In this document: in pieces, positions 18,098-26,751 of the stretch | How the letters are laid out: each line of letters starts with the position of its first letter | Numbering within the stretch: position 1 is the stretch's first letter | Assembly: GCF_047345485.1 (NCBI RefSeq) | Contig: NZ_JBLFEN010000010.1 | Span: 16,906-80,905, forward strand | Direction: 5' to 3' | Origin: Jejuia sp047345485 | GTDB taxonomy: Bacteria; Bacteroidota; Bacteroidia; Flavobacteriales; Flavobacteriaceae | DNA: 64,000 bases | Notes under the pieces: model-generated | Databases searched by the model: none | Told to the model about the DNA's origin: nothing | The model's input: only the letters and a program-made list of their open reading frames with translations | Program-made: the position numbers and the translations under genes

Positions 18098-18745
18098 ATG
18101 AAATTTCATATATACCTATTAGCTTTATTAACTACTACTTTAATTTACAGTCAAGAAGAAGAAAAATTCACTATTACTAAAGGCACTAAAGAAATAGGGT
18201 TGTCGTTAAATTACAGTTACCAAAAAAGTAAAGAAGATGGTACTGATGTAAACCCAGTTACACATAATTTTTTAGTTGCGCCATCGGTAGGTTATGCTAT
18301 AAAAAATAATTTAGTAATTGGTGCTGAAGTTAGATTTTCTGCACTTAGAGAAACAACAGATGTTGAGGCATCTCGAAGATTTTTAGGTCCCGATTTACAA
18401 ACTTATGGCATTGGCTTCTTTCCTTATATTAAAAAATATTTTAGTATCAGTAAAGCTTTATTGTTTAACTTACAAGGACGTGTTGGTTATGAAGCTATTT
18501 CACAGGAAGATTTCAATACAAATCAAACTATAGAAGCAAATCAATTTAGCTTAGGAATAACGCCTGGTTTTACATTTAGTTTAAATAATAAACTGGCATT
18601 TGTAGCAGATTTTGGGTTTATAGGATACTCTAGCACAAAAAATGAAGATTCGAGAAATTTTGTTCGAGATAGTAAGCGAGAAAATTTTGATATAAGATTT
18701 AATGCATCAGATCTATTGGTTGGGTTAGTTTATTTTATAAAATAG
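18098..18745 (+). CDS. Outer-membrane beta-barrel protein, copy 2 of a tandem pair
   Basis: The start MKFHIYLLALLTTTLIYSQ at 18098 gives a clean signal peptide and exactly the same length (215 aa) as the upstream paralog. The open frame extends further upstream, but that would add 17 residues before the signal. Shared blocks include KFTITKGTKEIGLSLNYSYQ, VGYAIKNNLVIGAEVRF and KKYFSISKALLFN. It most likely arose by tandem duplication followed by divergence. The 37-nt spacing suggests co-transcription with copy 1. The function is unknown. Confidence 0.8.
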   Translation: MKFHIYLLALLTTTLIYSQEEEKFTITKGTKEIGLSLNYSYQKSKEDGTDVNPVTHNFLVAPSVGYAIKNNLVIGAEVRFSALRETTDVEASRRFLGPDLQTYGIGFFPYIKKYFSISKALLFNLQGRVGYEAISQEDFNTNQTIEANQFSLGITPGFTFSLNNKLAFVADFGFIGYSSTKNEDSRNFVRDSKRENFDIRFNASDLLVGLVYFIK

Positions 18746-18829
18746 TGATGCCGTTTAATATTTAGGAAGTCTTTTGTTTTAAAACCAAATATTTCTATTA
18801 TTCTCATAAATAAGTTCATTACACTTTTA

Positions 18830-18837
18830 TATTTTTG
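18830..18837 (+). promoter_or_regulatory. -7 promoter element of glyS
   Basis: TATTTTTG matches TAnnTTTG and ends only 5 nt before the glyS ATG, so the transcript would begin at or next to the start codon. No TTG -33 element is evident. Confidence 0.5.
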
Positions 18838-18842
18838 CAGCT

Positions 18843-20387
18843 ATGGCAAATCAAGACGATACATTTAAGAAGGTTATTTCGCATGCTAAGGAATATGGTT
18901 ATGTATTTCAAAGTAGTGAAATTTATGATGGTTTAAGCGCAGTTTACGACTACGCACAAAACGGTGCAGAATTAAAAAAGAATATTAGAGACTACTGGTG
19001 GCGTGCCATGGTACAGATGAATGAAAATATTGTAGGTATAGATGCTGCAATTTTTATGCATCCCACGACATGGAAAGCCTCTGGGCATGTAGATGCGTTT
19101 AACGACCCTTTAATTGATAATAAAGATTCTAAAAAACGCTATCGTGCCGATGTGTTAATTGAAGATTACTGCGCTAAAATTGAAGCGAAAATTGATAAAG
19201 AGGTAAAAAAAGCAGCAAAACGCTTTGGAGCTGCTTTTAATAAAGAAGAGTTTTTGTCTACAAATGCTCGTGTTGTTGGTTATCAAGAAAAGATAAATAC
19301 TATTTTGTCTAGAATGGCAAAGTCTTTAGAAAATGAAGATTTGGCTGATGTGAAAGCGTTGATAGAAGAACTAGCCATTGCAGACCCAATGACCGGAAGT
19401 AAAAATTGGACGGATGTAAAGCAGTTTAATTTAATGTTTGGTACAAAGTTAGGTGCATCTGCTGAAACTGCGATGGATTTATATTTAAGACCAGAAACCG
19501 CACAAGGTATTTTTGTAAACTTTTTAAACGTACAAAAAACAAGCCGTTTAAAAATTCCGTTTGGTATTGCGCAAACAGGTAAAGCTTTTAGAAATGAAAT
19601 TGTTGCAAGACAATTTATTTTTAGAATGCGTGAGTTTGAGCAGATGGAAATGCAATTTTTTATTAAACCTGGCACCCAAGGGAAATGGTATGAGCATTGG
19701 AAAGCGCATAGAATGAAGTGGCATTTATCATTAGGTTTGGGCGAAGAGAATTACCGTTTTCACGACCATGAAAAGTTGGCACATTACGCCGATGCTGCTG
19801 CTGATATTGAGTTTAAATTTCCTTTTGGATTTAAAGAACTTGAAGGTATACATTCTAGAACCGATTTTGATTTAAAAGCCCATGAAGAACATTCGGGTAA
19901 AAAATTACAGTATTACGATAACGAAGATAAAGAGAGTTATACACCGTATGTGTTAGAAACATCTATAGGTTTAGACCGTATGTTTTTAGCTGTTTTTTCT
20001 AATGCGTTAGAAGAAGAAGATTTGGGCGATGGTAAAACACGAACGGTTTTAAAATTGCCATCGGTTTTAGCGCCAACAAAAGCAGCAATATTTCCATTAT
20101 TAGCTAAAGATGGTTTGCCTGAAGTAGCAAAACAAATTGTTGAAGACCTAAAGTGGGATTTCAATGTGATTTATGAAGAAAAAGATACAGTAGGAAAGCG
20201 CTATAGAAGGCAAGATGCTAATGGTACACCATTTTGTATCACAGTAGATCATGATACGTTACAAGATAATACGGTCACCATTCGTCATAGAGACACCATG
20301 GCGCAAGAACGTGTTAAAATTGATGATTTAAGAGCCATTATTAAAAAAGAAGTTGATGTACGTCATTGGTTAATGAAAATGAAGTAA
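18843..20387 (+). CDS. glyS: Glycyl-tRNA synthetase (single-chain class II type)
   Basis: It charges tRNA-Gly. This is the homodimeric alpha2-type GlyRS found in Bacteroidota, eukaryotes and archaea, not the alpha2beta2 bacterial type. The N-terminus reads FQSSEIYDGLSAVYDYAQNG and NIRDYWWRAMV. Motif 2 is in GKAFRNEIVARQFIFRMREF, and motif 3 is around SIGLDRMF. The C-terminal anticodon-binding domain follows with LAPTKAAIFPL. The length of 514 aa is normal. The ATG lies just after a promoter -7 box. A strong shared terminator lies downstream. Confidence 0.97.
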   Translation: MANQDDTFKKVISHAKEYGYVFQSSEIYDGLSAVYDYAQNGAELKKNIRDYWWRAMVQMNENIVGIDAAIFMHPTTWKASGHVDAFNDPLIDNKDSKKRYRADVLIEDYCAKIEAKIDKEVKKAAKRFGAAFNKEEFLSTNARVVGYQEKINTILSRMAKSLENEDLADVKALIEELAIADPMTGSKNWTDVKQFNLMFGTKLGASAETAMDLYLRPETAQGIFVNFLNVQKTSRLKIPFGIAQTGKAFRNEIVARQFIFRMREFEQMEMQFFIKPGTQGKWYEHWKAHRMKWHLSLGLGEENYRFHDHEKLAHYADAAADIEFKFPFGFKELEGIHSRTDFDLKAHEEHSGKKLQYYDNEDKESYTPYVLETSIGLDRMFLAVFSNALEEEDLGDGKTRTVLKLPSVLAPTKAAIFPLLAKDGLPEVAKQIVEDLKWDFNVIYEEKDTVGKRYRRQDANGTPFCITVDHDTLQDNTVTIRHRDTMAQERVKIDDLRAIIKKEVDVRHWLMKMK

Positions 20388-20420
20388 TACTATCTTTGAA
20401 AAAAGAAATAAAGAGCAATA

Positions 20421-20457
20421 AAAAAATGCCTTAACAGAATTGTTAAGGCATTTTTTT
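20421..20457. terminator. Bidirectional intrinsic terminator between glyS and the DUF3575-like gene
   Basis: A perfect 16-bp stem runs from AAAAAATGCCTTAACA (20421-20436) to its complement at 20441-20456 with a 4-nt loop. A and T tracts on both sides suit both converging genes. Confidence 0.9.
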
Positions 20458-20478
20458 ATTTGTAATCTGTAATAGATG

Positions 20479-21030
20479 TTAAAATCTATACCCTAAATTT
20501 ATACCACCTTTACCTATAAATTCAAAGTCTTGCTCATTATTATTGAATAGGTTTCTACCTAACCCAACACCAATTTCGGCTATAAAACCACTTTTTGTAA
20601 CCCATTTTCCACCTATACCAATACCTAAGGCAAAATCAGTAGTTTCATTTGTGGTTATCCTGCTATCAAAATCATTATTATTAAAAGCAAAAGTATCTGT
20701 TGAGTTTAGCATTCCAAATCCTTCTACGTAAAATCCTGAAGCATATTTTTTTCCAAAATAAAAACGGTAATAAGGCGATATAAAATAGTTTACATCGTCT
20801 ACATCATCATCAATAGGAAAAAAAACTGTGATACCCGCACCAGATTCTTCATTTAAAGTTCTTTCGTAAGTCAACTCTAATGCTCCAACAATTAGGAAGA
20901 GTCCGTTTAGTTTTAGTTCATTAAAGTTAGTTGAAGTATCGCTAGTATTAGTTTTACTATCCTTTGCTTGAGAAAAAGAAGTATTAAAAGCAAATAACGC
21001 TAAAAGCGCTAAAAGACATATTTTTTTCAT
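20479..21030 (-). CDS. Outer-membrane protein, DUF3575-like beta-barrel
   Basis: A signal peptide (MKKICLLALLALFAFNTSFS then QAK) is followed by LKLNGLFLIVGALELTYERTL, the typical opening of DUF3575-like barrels. Strands with aromatic girdles follow (YFISPYYRFYFGKKYASGFYV) and the protein ends in GGINLGYRF, a C-terminal Phe typical of outer-membrane barrels. It has 183 residues. It is convergent with glyS across a strong terminator, and the Lrp gene is upstream on the same strand. The function is unknown. Confidence 0.8.
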   Translation of the reverse strand: MKKICLLALLALFAFNTSFSQAKDSKTNTSDTSTNFNELKLNGLFLIVGALELTYERTLNEESGAGITVFFPIDDDVDDVNYFISPYYRFYFGKKYASGFYVEGFGMLNSTDTFAFNNNDFDSRITTNETTDFALGIGIGGKWVTKSGFIAEIGVGLGRNLFNNNEQDFEFIGKGGINLGYRF

Positions 21031-21107
21031 ATTTGTTATAGATTAGTTAGCTGTTACGATAACATTATTTATAATGTTTTATTGCAAAGTATTGTAAGTT
21101 TTTTAAA

Positions 21108-21572
21108 TTATATTTTAACTTGACGTTGTATCAACTGCGATAAAGAAATAAAAGTTTCTGTACGCGATACACCATTCATTTCTTGTATGGTATTTAATGT
21201 TTGCATTAGGTGATCATTACTTTTACAAATTACTTTTAAAAATACATTCCAGTTACCCGTGGTGTAATGGCATTCTAAAACTTCGGGTACTCGCTTTAAA
21301 AGTTTAATGATTAATGGTGCATCTGCAGCCTTGTCAAAATATACACCAACAAAAGCCATAGTATCAAACCCTAAAACTTCTGGGTTTACAACAAATTTAG
21401 AGCCAGCTAAAAGGCCAGATTTTTCTAATTTACGCAAGCGTTGATGAATTGCTGCTCCAGAAATACCAACGTTTCTAGCAATTTCTAGTATTGGCGTACG
21501 CGCATCTTCCATTAAAGTACGCAGTATTTTTTTATCTATACCATCAATTTCGGTCTGTTTTTTTTTAGCCAT
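21108..21572 (-). CDS. Lrp/AsnC family transcriptional regulator
   Basis: This 154-residue regulator has an N-terminal winged helix-turn-helix (KILRTLMEDARTPILEIARN then VGISGAAIHQRLRKLE) and a C-terminal RAM ligand-binding domain (AFVGVYFDKAADAPLII, VLECHYTTGNWNVFLKV). Members act as dimers or octamers and respond to amino acids such as leucine, alanine or asparagine. The ligand is not readable from sequence. The protein begins with a Lys-rich MAKKKQTE. The 280-bp intergenic region upstream, shared with the divergent DUF423 gene, could hold its own operator. Confidence 0.93.
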   Translation of the reverse strand: MAKKKQTEIDGIDKKILRTLMEDARTPILEIARNVGISGAAIHQRLRKLEKSGLLAGSKFVVNPEVLGFDTMAFVGVYFDKAADAPLIIKLLKRVPEVLECHYTTGNWNVFLKVICKSNDHLMQTLNTIQEMNGVSRTETFISLSQLIQRQVKI

Positions 21573-21832
21573 AAGTATTATAAATTAGAAGGTAAAAGTA
21601 GTAATTTGATTTCAAAAAGAAATATTTTTTTAACGTATAGTATTTGCGTTAAATAGTAAGTTTCTAGTTTAGGCTACTCTTACAGAGCAACTGCTAAAAA
21701 ACTACCCTTTTTACATAACTTGCATGCATACCTCTGGTTAGGTAAGTTGCCTAAATAAAAAGATTGCATCAAATGTATTGCTACTAAACTTAAAAACCTT
21801 TCGCAAAGTGGCTATAGTTAAGTAAATTTGAG

Positions 21833-21840
21833 AAACTAAA
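21833..21840 (+). promoter_or_regulatory. -7 promoter element before the DUF423 gene
   Basis: TAAATTTG lies 14 nt upstream of the ATG at 21855 and fits TAnnTTTG; no clear -33 TTG was found. Confidence 0.4.
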
Positions 21841-21854
21841 TTTATGTGTAAAAA

Positions 21855-22241
21855 ATGACTAAAATTATATTAATTACAGCAGCAGTTATGGGTATGTTTG
21901 CCATTATTCTTGGGGCATTCGCATCTCACGGACTAAAAGCACATTTGTCTCCTGATAACCTTCAAACTTTTGAAACTGGCGTGCGCTACCAAATGTATCA
22001 TGCACTATTTTTACTTTTTGTGGGCAGTTCTTCACTTGTTGCACCGCAATACAAAACCATAATTTTTTACCTTGTAATTGCTGGTGTTATTTTGTTTTCT
22101 GGTTCTATTTATGGTCTTGCAACTAATGCGTTATCAAATTTTGACTTTAAAAAAATAGGATTTATAACTCCGATTGGCGGGTTGCTTTTAATTATATCTT
22201 GGATTGTAGTTATTGTGAATTTCTTAAAAATAAAGTCTTAA
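21855..22241 (+). CDS. DUF423 family membrane protein
   Basis: This small inner-membrane protein of 128 residues has four hydrophobic helices. The motif ILGAFASHGLKAHL near residues 18-31 and FETGVRYQMYHALFLL around 41-56 are characteristic of DUF423 (YgdD/YwdK). The family is widespread and uncharacterised. The gene stands alone between the divergent Lrp gene and pckA. Confidence 0.93.
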   Translation: MTKIILITAAVMGMFAIILGAFASHGLKAHLSPDNLQTFETGVRYQMYHALFLLFVGSSSLVAPQYKTIIFYLVIAGVILFSGSIYGLATNALSNFDFKKIGFITPIGGLLLIISWIVVIVNFLKIKS

Positions 22242-22260
22242 AATTAAAAATATTATATTT

Positions 22261-22287
22261 TTGATTTGAATATTTATCATAGTTTTG
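22261..22287 (+). promoter_or_regulatory. Promoter of pckA
   Basis: TTG (22261-22263), a 16-nt spacer and TAGTTTTG (22280-22287) match the Bacteroidota -33/-7 arrangement. The 5' leader would be about 40 nt. Confidence 0.5.
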
Positions 22288-22333
22288 TGTAATAATCAAT
22301 CAACAAATCATTTAAATTAATTTCTGTAAACAT

Positions 22334-23923
22334 ATGATGTCTTTAGAGCAATATGGTATAAAGAGTACAAAAATACATTATCAATTATCTTCCGAAGATT
22401 TACAACGTATCACTATAGAAAAGGGGCAAGGTGTTAAAGCTTCTTCTGGTGCTTTAGCTGTTAATACGGGTGAATTTACTGGTCGGTCTCCAAAAGATAG
22501 ATTTATAGTTAAAGATGCAATAACAGAAGATAAAGTATGGTGGGGTACAATTAATATTCCTTTTTCTTCTGAAAACTTTGATAAGCTTTATGATAAAGTT
22601 GTGGAATATTTATCTAATAAAGAGGTATTTGTTAGGGATTGTTATGCGTGTGCAGATGCTGACTATAAATTAAATATTCGGGTGATTAATGAGTATCCTT
22701 GGAGTAATATGTTTGCCTACAATATGTTTTTAAGGCCAACAACTGAGGAGTTAGAGCAGTTTGAGGCACAATGGACAGTAATAAATGCACCGAGTTTTAT
22801 GGCAGATGCTAATGTTGATGGCACACGTCAACATAATTTTGCCATTTTAAACTTTACAAAAAAAATTGCTTTAATTGGAGGTACAGGGTATACTGGTGAA
22901 ATTAAAAAAGGGATTTTTTCAGCATTAAATTTTATACTTCCTGTAGAAAAGAATACGTTACCAATGCATTGTAGTGCTAATGTTGGTAAGGCTGGTGATA
23001 CAGCTATTTTCTTCGGATTATCTGGTACAGGTAAAACTACGCTTTCTACCGATGCTAATCGTAGCTTAATTGGCGATGATGAACACGGTTGGACTAATGA
23101 GAATTCTGTTTTTAATTTTGAAGGTGGTTGTTACGCTAAAGTGATAAACCTATCAAGAGATAAAGAGCCTGAAATATATGACGCAATAAAGCCTGGTGCT
23201 ATTCTTGAAAACGTAATTTTAAATGATGCAGGCGAGGTTAATTTTGAAGATACATATATTACTCAAAATACAAGAGTAAGTTACCCTATTCATCATATTG
23301 AAAATATAAAAGTACCATCTGTAGGTAAGAATCCTAAAAACATATTCTTTTTAACTGCCGACGCCTTTGGCGTTATACCACCTATTTCTAAATTAACGCC
23401 AAGTCAGGCTGCGTACCATTTTATTTCTGGTTATACAGCTAAAGTAGCTGGGACAGAAGCTGGTATAAAGGAGCCTCAACCTTCCTTTTCAGCATGTTTT
23501 GGTGCTCCCTTTATGCCTTTACATCCTGCTAAATACGCAGAAATGTTAAGTAATAAAATGATAGCTGCAGGGGTTAATGTGTGGTTAATTAACACAGGTT
23601 GGACTGGTGGACCTTACGGCGTTGGAACACGTATGGAATTAAAATATACGCGTGCTATGATAAATGCGGTATTGGACGGTGATTTAGGGTTGTACAATTA
23701 TGATGATTATCATATACATTCAGTATTTGGTGTAGCGCAACCTAGAAGTTGTCCTGGTGTACCAACCAGTGTTTTAAGTCCAAGAGCAACTTGGAATGAC
23801 GATAAGGCATACTATACTACAGCTTTTAAACTCACCAATGCATTTAGAGAAAATTTTAAAAAGTTTGAAATGCACTGTAGTGAAGAAATAAGACGCGGAG
23901 GCCCTCAGCGTTATGCGTTTTAA
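22334..23923 (+). CDS. pckA: Phosphoenolpyruvate carboxykinase (ATP)
   Basis: It catalyses ATP-dependent conversion of oxaloacetate to PEP and CO2 (or the reverse) at the gluconeogenic/anaplerotic branch. The P-loop GLSGTGKTTLS is at about residues 227-237, and the kinase-2 segment LIGDDEHGW follows. GGTGYTGEIKKG precedes them, and the ATP/Mg-binding C-terminal lobe includes NTGWTGGPYGVGTRM. The length of 529 aa is typical of the ATP form. Two adjacent ATG codons leave the start uncertain by one residue. A second, unrelated PPi-type enzyme is encoded at 46276-49734. Confidence 0.97.
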   Translation: MMSLEQYGIKSTKIHYQLSSEDLQRITIEKGQGVKASSGALAVNTGEFTGRSPKDRFIVKDAITEDKVWWGTINIPFSSENFDKLYDKVVEYLSNKEVFVRDCYACADADYKLNIRVINEYPWSNMFAYNMFLRPTTEELEQFEAQWTVINAPSFMADANVDGTRQHNFAILNFTKKIALIGGTGYTGEIKKGIFSALNFILPVEKNTLPMHCSANVGKAGDTAIFFGLSGTGKTTLSTDANRSLIGDDEHGWTNENSVFNFEGGCYAKVINLSRDKEPEIYDAIKPGAILENVILNDAGEVNFEDTYITQNTRVSYPIHHIENIKVPSVGKNPKNIFFLTADAFGVIPPISKLTPSQAAYHFISGYTAKVAGTEAGIKEPQPSFSACFGAPFMPLHPAKYAEMLSNKMIAAGVNVWLINTGWTGGPYGVGTRMELKYTRAMINAVLDGDLGLYNYDDYHIHSVFGVAQPRSCPGVPTSVLSPRATWNDDKAYYTTAFKLTNAFRENFKKFEMHCSEEIRRGGPQRYAF

Positions 23924-23926
23924 ATA

Positions 23927-24415
23927 TTATTCTAAAATAATCAGCTCTTTTATGATTCCTTCATAGTTAGAAAGTTTGGTTTTACCTAGAACTCTTTCAA
24001 TAAATGTTTTATAAAAAGTAAGAAAGCCGATACCGTGCATTCTTCTTTTATCATAATAATATCTTGAAAGATCAGTACCAGCTAACCAAATATCTTTTTC
24101 TGAATTTATAAGTATTGGATAAAAACAGTTATCATCAAATTGTGATATGTTGAAACGTATCAATGCCCATTTAGTGTCATATTTTATGTTGATATGCTCT
24201 CCTATCAAAAACAGCCAAAGAAGAAATGCGTTATCAGATTTTTTTATTTTTTTCATAATACAATCTGTAATAATCTCAATATTTTTTGCTTTCGAAATGT
24301 CCAATTTTCCTGTTTCAATCAATTGAAATAAACTACCAAGTTTAGCGTTTTGAGCTTTATTTATTTCGAGAATAAAACTTTGATTGTTGCAGACAACTTT
24401 ACTTTTAAAAAACAT
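23927..24415 (-). CDS. Hypothetical protein, 162 residues
   Basis: I do not recognise this family. The product is a soluble, Lys/Ile/Phe-rich protein with no signal peptide, membrane helix or known motif; the middle has FLLWLFLIGEHINIKYDTKW and the end LSNYEGIIKELIILE. The ATG at 24415 is preferred. The frame extends 20 codons further upstream, but that extension runs through the intrinsic terminator of hemD, which is unlikely to be coding. It ends 3 bp from the convergent pckA stop. It may be a lineage-specific gene. Confidence 0.6.
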   Translation of the reverse strand: MFFKSKVVCNNQSFILEINKAQNAKLGSLFQLIETGKLDISKAKNIEIITDCIMKKIKKSDNAFLLWLFLIGEHINIKYDTKWALIRFNISQFDDNCFYPILINSEKDIWLAGTDLSRYYYDKRRMHGIGFLTFYKTFIERVLGKTKLSNYEGIIKELIILE

Positions 24416-24450
24416 AACTTCGATTTGTGTAAATTTAGTTTTTTTCAAAT

Positions 24451-24482
24451 AAAAAAAGAGATGGCTAATAGCCATCTCTTTT
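24451..24482 (-). terminator. Intrinsic terminator of the DUF4271-hemD operon
   Basis: AGAGATGGC (24457-24465) pairs with GCCATCTCT (24471-24479) around a 5-nt loop. Read on the minus strand it ends in a run of seven T. Confidence 0.85.
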
Positions 24483-24504
24483 AATATATGATTAAATAAA
24501 AAGT

Positions 24505-25254
24505 TTATTTCCCTTTATTAACCTTATCAATATATTTTTCTAATGCCATTGTCATAGAAGGAGTTTCAGGCGTTGGTGCAGAGATATCTACACGTAATCC
24601 TTTTTCTTCAACAGCTTTTATAGTTGTATTACCAAAAACAGCTATTCTAGTTTCATTTTGCTGAAAATCAGGAAAATTTTTAAATAATGATTCAATTCCA
24701 GAAGGGCTAAAAAACACTAAAACATCATAGTAAACATTAGCTAAATCTGATAAATCGCTTACCACAGTTTTATAAAATGTAGCTTGTTTCCAATCTACGC
24801 CTAATCCATCTAATGTAGCAGGAACAAGAGGTTTTACCTTATCAGTATTTGGTAATAAGAATTTTTCATCCTTATACTTTTTAATTAAAGGTGATAATTC
24901 TGCAAATGTGCGCTTACCCACATAAATTTTACGTTTTCTATAAACTACGTATTTTTGAAGGTAGTAGGCAACAGCTTCTGACTGACAAAAATATTTCATA
25001 GAATCTGGCACTTTAAAACGCATTTCGTCAGCTACTCTAAAAAAGTGATCAACCGCATTTCTACTTGTTAAAATAATAGCAGTATAGTTGTGTAAGTCTA
25101 TTTTTTGATGCCTAATTTCTTTTGCTGGTACACCTTCTACGTGTATAAAAGGTCTAAAATCTATTTTTACTTTCTTCTTCTCTTCTAAATCAAAGTAAGG
25201 AGAGTTCTCAATTTTAGGTTCTGGCTGAGATACTAAAATGGTCTTCACTTTCAT
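24505..25254 (-). CDS. hemD: Uroporphyrinogen-III synthase
   Basis: This enzyme closes and inverts ring D of hydroxymethylbilane in haem biosynthesis. The start MKVKTILVSQPEP is the usual flavobacterial form. The two-domain HemD fold is suggested by IILTSRNAVDHFF (first domain) and VFFSPSGIESLF with IAVFGNTTIKAVEE (second domain). HemD sequences diverge strongly, so the family is recognised by these pattern segments and by the DUF4271 gene just upstream, a common pairing in this family. The length of 249 aa is normal. The gene ends before a strong terminator. Confidence 0.92.
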   Translation of the reverse strand: MKVKTILVSQPEPKIENSPYFDLEEKKKVKIDFRPFIHVEGVPAKEIRHQKIDLHNYTAIILTSRNAVDHFFRVADEMRFKVPDSMKYFCQSEAVAYYLQKYVVYRKRKIYVGKRTFAELSPLIKKYKDEKFLLPNTDKVKPLVPATLDGLGVDWKQATFYKTVVSDLSDLANVYYDVLVFFSPSGIESLFKNFPDFQQNETRIAVFGNTTIKAVEEKGLRVDISAPTPETPSMTMALEKYIDKVNKGK

Positions 25255-25272
25255 AGTTTCAAAATAGTTTAA

Positions 25273-25917
25273 TTATGTGCCAAAAACCGCGTAAATAATT
25301 ACATAGGGTGCGATTTCGAGAGCGCAAAGATACAAAATAAAATAGAAAAAATTAGTTTTTATAGTATTTTGATACATTTTGAGTGTGGTTATTAAACCAC
25401 TAATATTAACAATACCTAGTAAAATAATTACAGTGTAAATTATAGTTTGATTAGGTACAATAGTATAAATTAAAATAGCATTAATTGGTAGTAATAAAAG
25501 GCCTAAATAATTTTTATAACTTATTTTTTGAAAGATATACGCGCCTATAATAGTTTCAATTTCAAAAAGGCTAGCTAATAGGCGCTCAAAGAGTACTTTT
25601 GCCAACATAAAAATACTAATACCTACCATTAATTTAATAATTAAGTTAGTGTTTATTTCTATAGTGTTTGTTATGTTTTCAAAACACAATAGACAAAATA
25701 TAGCGCTTGAAATAACTAGATTTAAAAATAATAAACCATCGTAGTAATCTAAAAATTTTTGGTCTTTACCATATATCTTTAAATATTTAGAGTTACTAAT
25801 AACCAAAATAAATTCTTGAAAGCGTTTTGGAGCTATACTTTTGGCTAAGGCAATAGCTATCAAACACACAAGGAGTAAAATAGTATACAGTGTATATGAT
25901 GGTACTTCTCGAAGCAT
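25273..25917 (-). CDS. DUF4271 domain membrane protein
   Basis: This 214-residue protein has about six hydrophobic helices. KSIAPKRFQEFILVISNSKY in the N-terminal part and the ending LCALEIAPYVIIYAVF are typical of DUF4271 proteins. Genes of this family sit next to hemD in many flavobacteria, as here with an 18-nt gap, so the two are probably one operon. The function is unknown; the conserved pairing suggests, but does not show, a link to haem metabolism. Confidence 0.88.
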   Translation of the reverse strand: MLREVPSYTLYTILLLVCLIAIALAKSIAPKRFQEFILVISNSKYLKIYGKDQKFLDYYDGLLFLNLVISSAIFCLLCFENITNTIEINTNLIIKLMVGISIFMLAKVLFERLLASLFEIETIIGAYIFQKISYKNYLGLLLLPINAILIYTIVPNQTIIYTVIILLGIVNISGLITTLKMYQNTIKTNFFYFILYLCALEIAPYVIIYAVFGT

Positions 25918-25994
25918 GGGTTAAAATTATCATAAATTTTACACAAGTGACGAATTATTACGAAGTTTTTAAAAAAAATAATAGCTTAAAAATG

Positions 25995-26002
25995 TACATT
26001 TG
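25995..26002 (+). promoter_or_regulatory. -7 promoter element of the mannosyltransferase gene
   Basis: TACATTTG fits TAnnTTTG and lies 18 nt before the ATG at 26021. It overlaps an in-frame upstream TTG, which rules that TTG out as the start. Confidence 0.5.
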
Positions 26003-26020
26003 TCCCTATTATTAGTTTAC

Positions 26021-26746
26021 ATGAAGGACGCTGTTGTAATAATTCCAACGTATAATGAGATTGAAAATATAGAGCTTATCATTAAGGCTGTATTTTCACA
26101 ATCTAGAGCAATACATATTCTTATAGTAGACGATAATTCTCCAGATGGTACTTCGGATAAGGTAAAAGCATTACAAAATCAGTTTCCTGGAAGATTACAT
26201 TTAAAACAGCGTAAAGAAAAATCAGGATTAGGTACTGCTTATATTCTTGGATTTAAGTGGTGTTTGGTTAGAGATTATCTCTATATTTTTGAAATGGATG
26301 CAGATTTTTCGCATGATCCTGAGGATTTAATACGACTATATGAAGTTTGTGAAAACGGAAAGGCAGATATGTCCATTGGTTCCAGATATAAAACAGGTGT
26401 TAATGTTGTAAACTGGCCTATGGCTAGAGTTTTAATGTCATATTTGGCATCTAAATATGTGAGGTTTATTACTGGAATGAAGATTGCTGATACAACAGCA
26501 GGATTTGTATGTTATAAACGCCATGTATTAGAAACCTTAGATTTAAGACGTATAAAATTTATAGGCTACGCTTTTCAAATTGAAATGAAATTTAAAACCT
26601 ACCTTAAAGGTTTTAAAATAGTAGAAGTTCCTGTGATTTTTACAGATAGAACAAGAGGTGCATCTAAATTAAGTTCTGGGATTATTTCTGAAGCAGTTTT
26701 TGGAGTTATTTCAATGAAATTAAAAAGTTTATTTAAAAGAAAATAA
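26021..26746 (+). CDS. Polyprenol monophosphomannose synthase (GT2 glycosyltransferase)
   Basis: It transfers a sugar, most likely mannose from GDP-mannose, to a polyprenyl phosphate at the cytosolic face of the membrane. The start MKDAVVIIPTYNEIENIELI is chosen because the promoter -7 box overlaps the longer frame. GT-A motifs are visible: VDDNSPDGTSD (nucleotide binding) and MDADFSHDPED (DxD-type). GSRYKTG and DTTAGFVCYKR are conserved in the dolichol-phosphate mannose synthase branch. There are no C-terminal membrane helices, so this is the soluble type. The dihydroorotase gene follows after 5 nt and is probably co-transcribed. Confidence 0.92.
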   Translation: MKDAVVIIPTYNEIENIELIIKAVFSQSRAIHILIVDDNSPDGTSDKVKALQNQFPGRLHLKQRKEKSGLGTAYILGFKWCLVRDYLYIFEMDADFSHDPEDLIRLYEVCENGKADMSIGSRYKTGVNVVNWPMARVLMSYLASKYVRFITGMKIADTTAGFVCYKRHVLETLDLRRIKFIGYAFQIEMKFKTYLKGFKIVEVPVIFTDRTRGASKLSSGIISEAVFGVISMKLKSLFKRK

Positions 26747-26751
26747 ATACA

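Noticed and set aside
19283..19675. 130-codon minus-strand open frame inside glyS
   Set aside because: Antisense shadow of a conserved synthetase gene with no independent support.
21690..21760. Possible riboswitch before the DUF423 gene (TTAGG ... CCTAA hairpin)
   Set aside because: A single short stem without recognised conserved loops, and it lies upstream of the predicted promoter.
24416..24475. N-terminal extension of the hypothetical gene at 23927
   Set aside because: It is occupied by the intrinsic terminator of the hemD operon.
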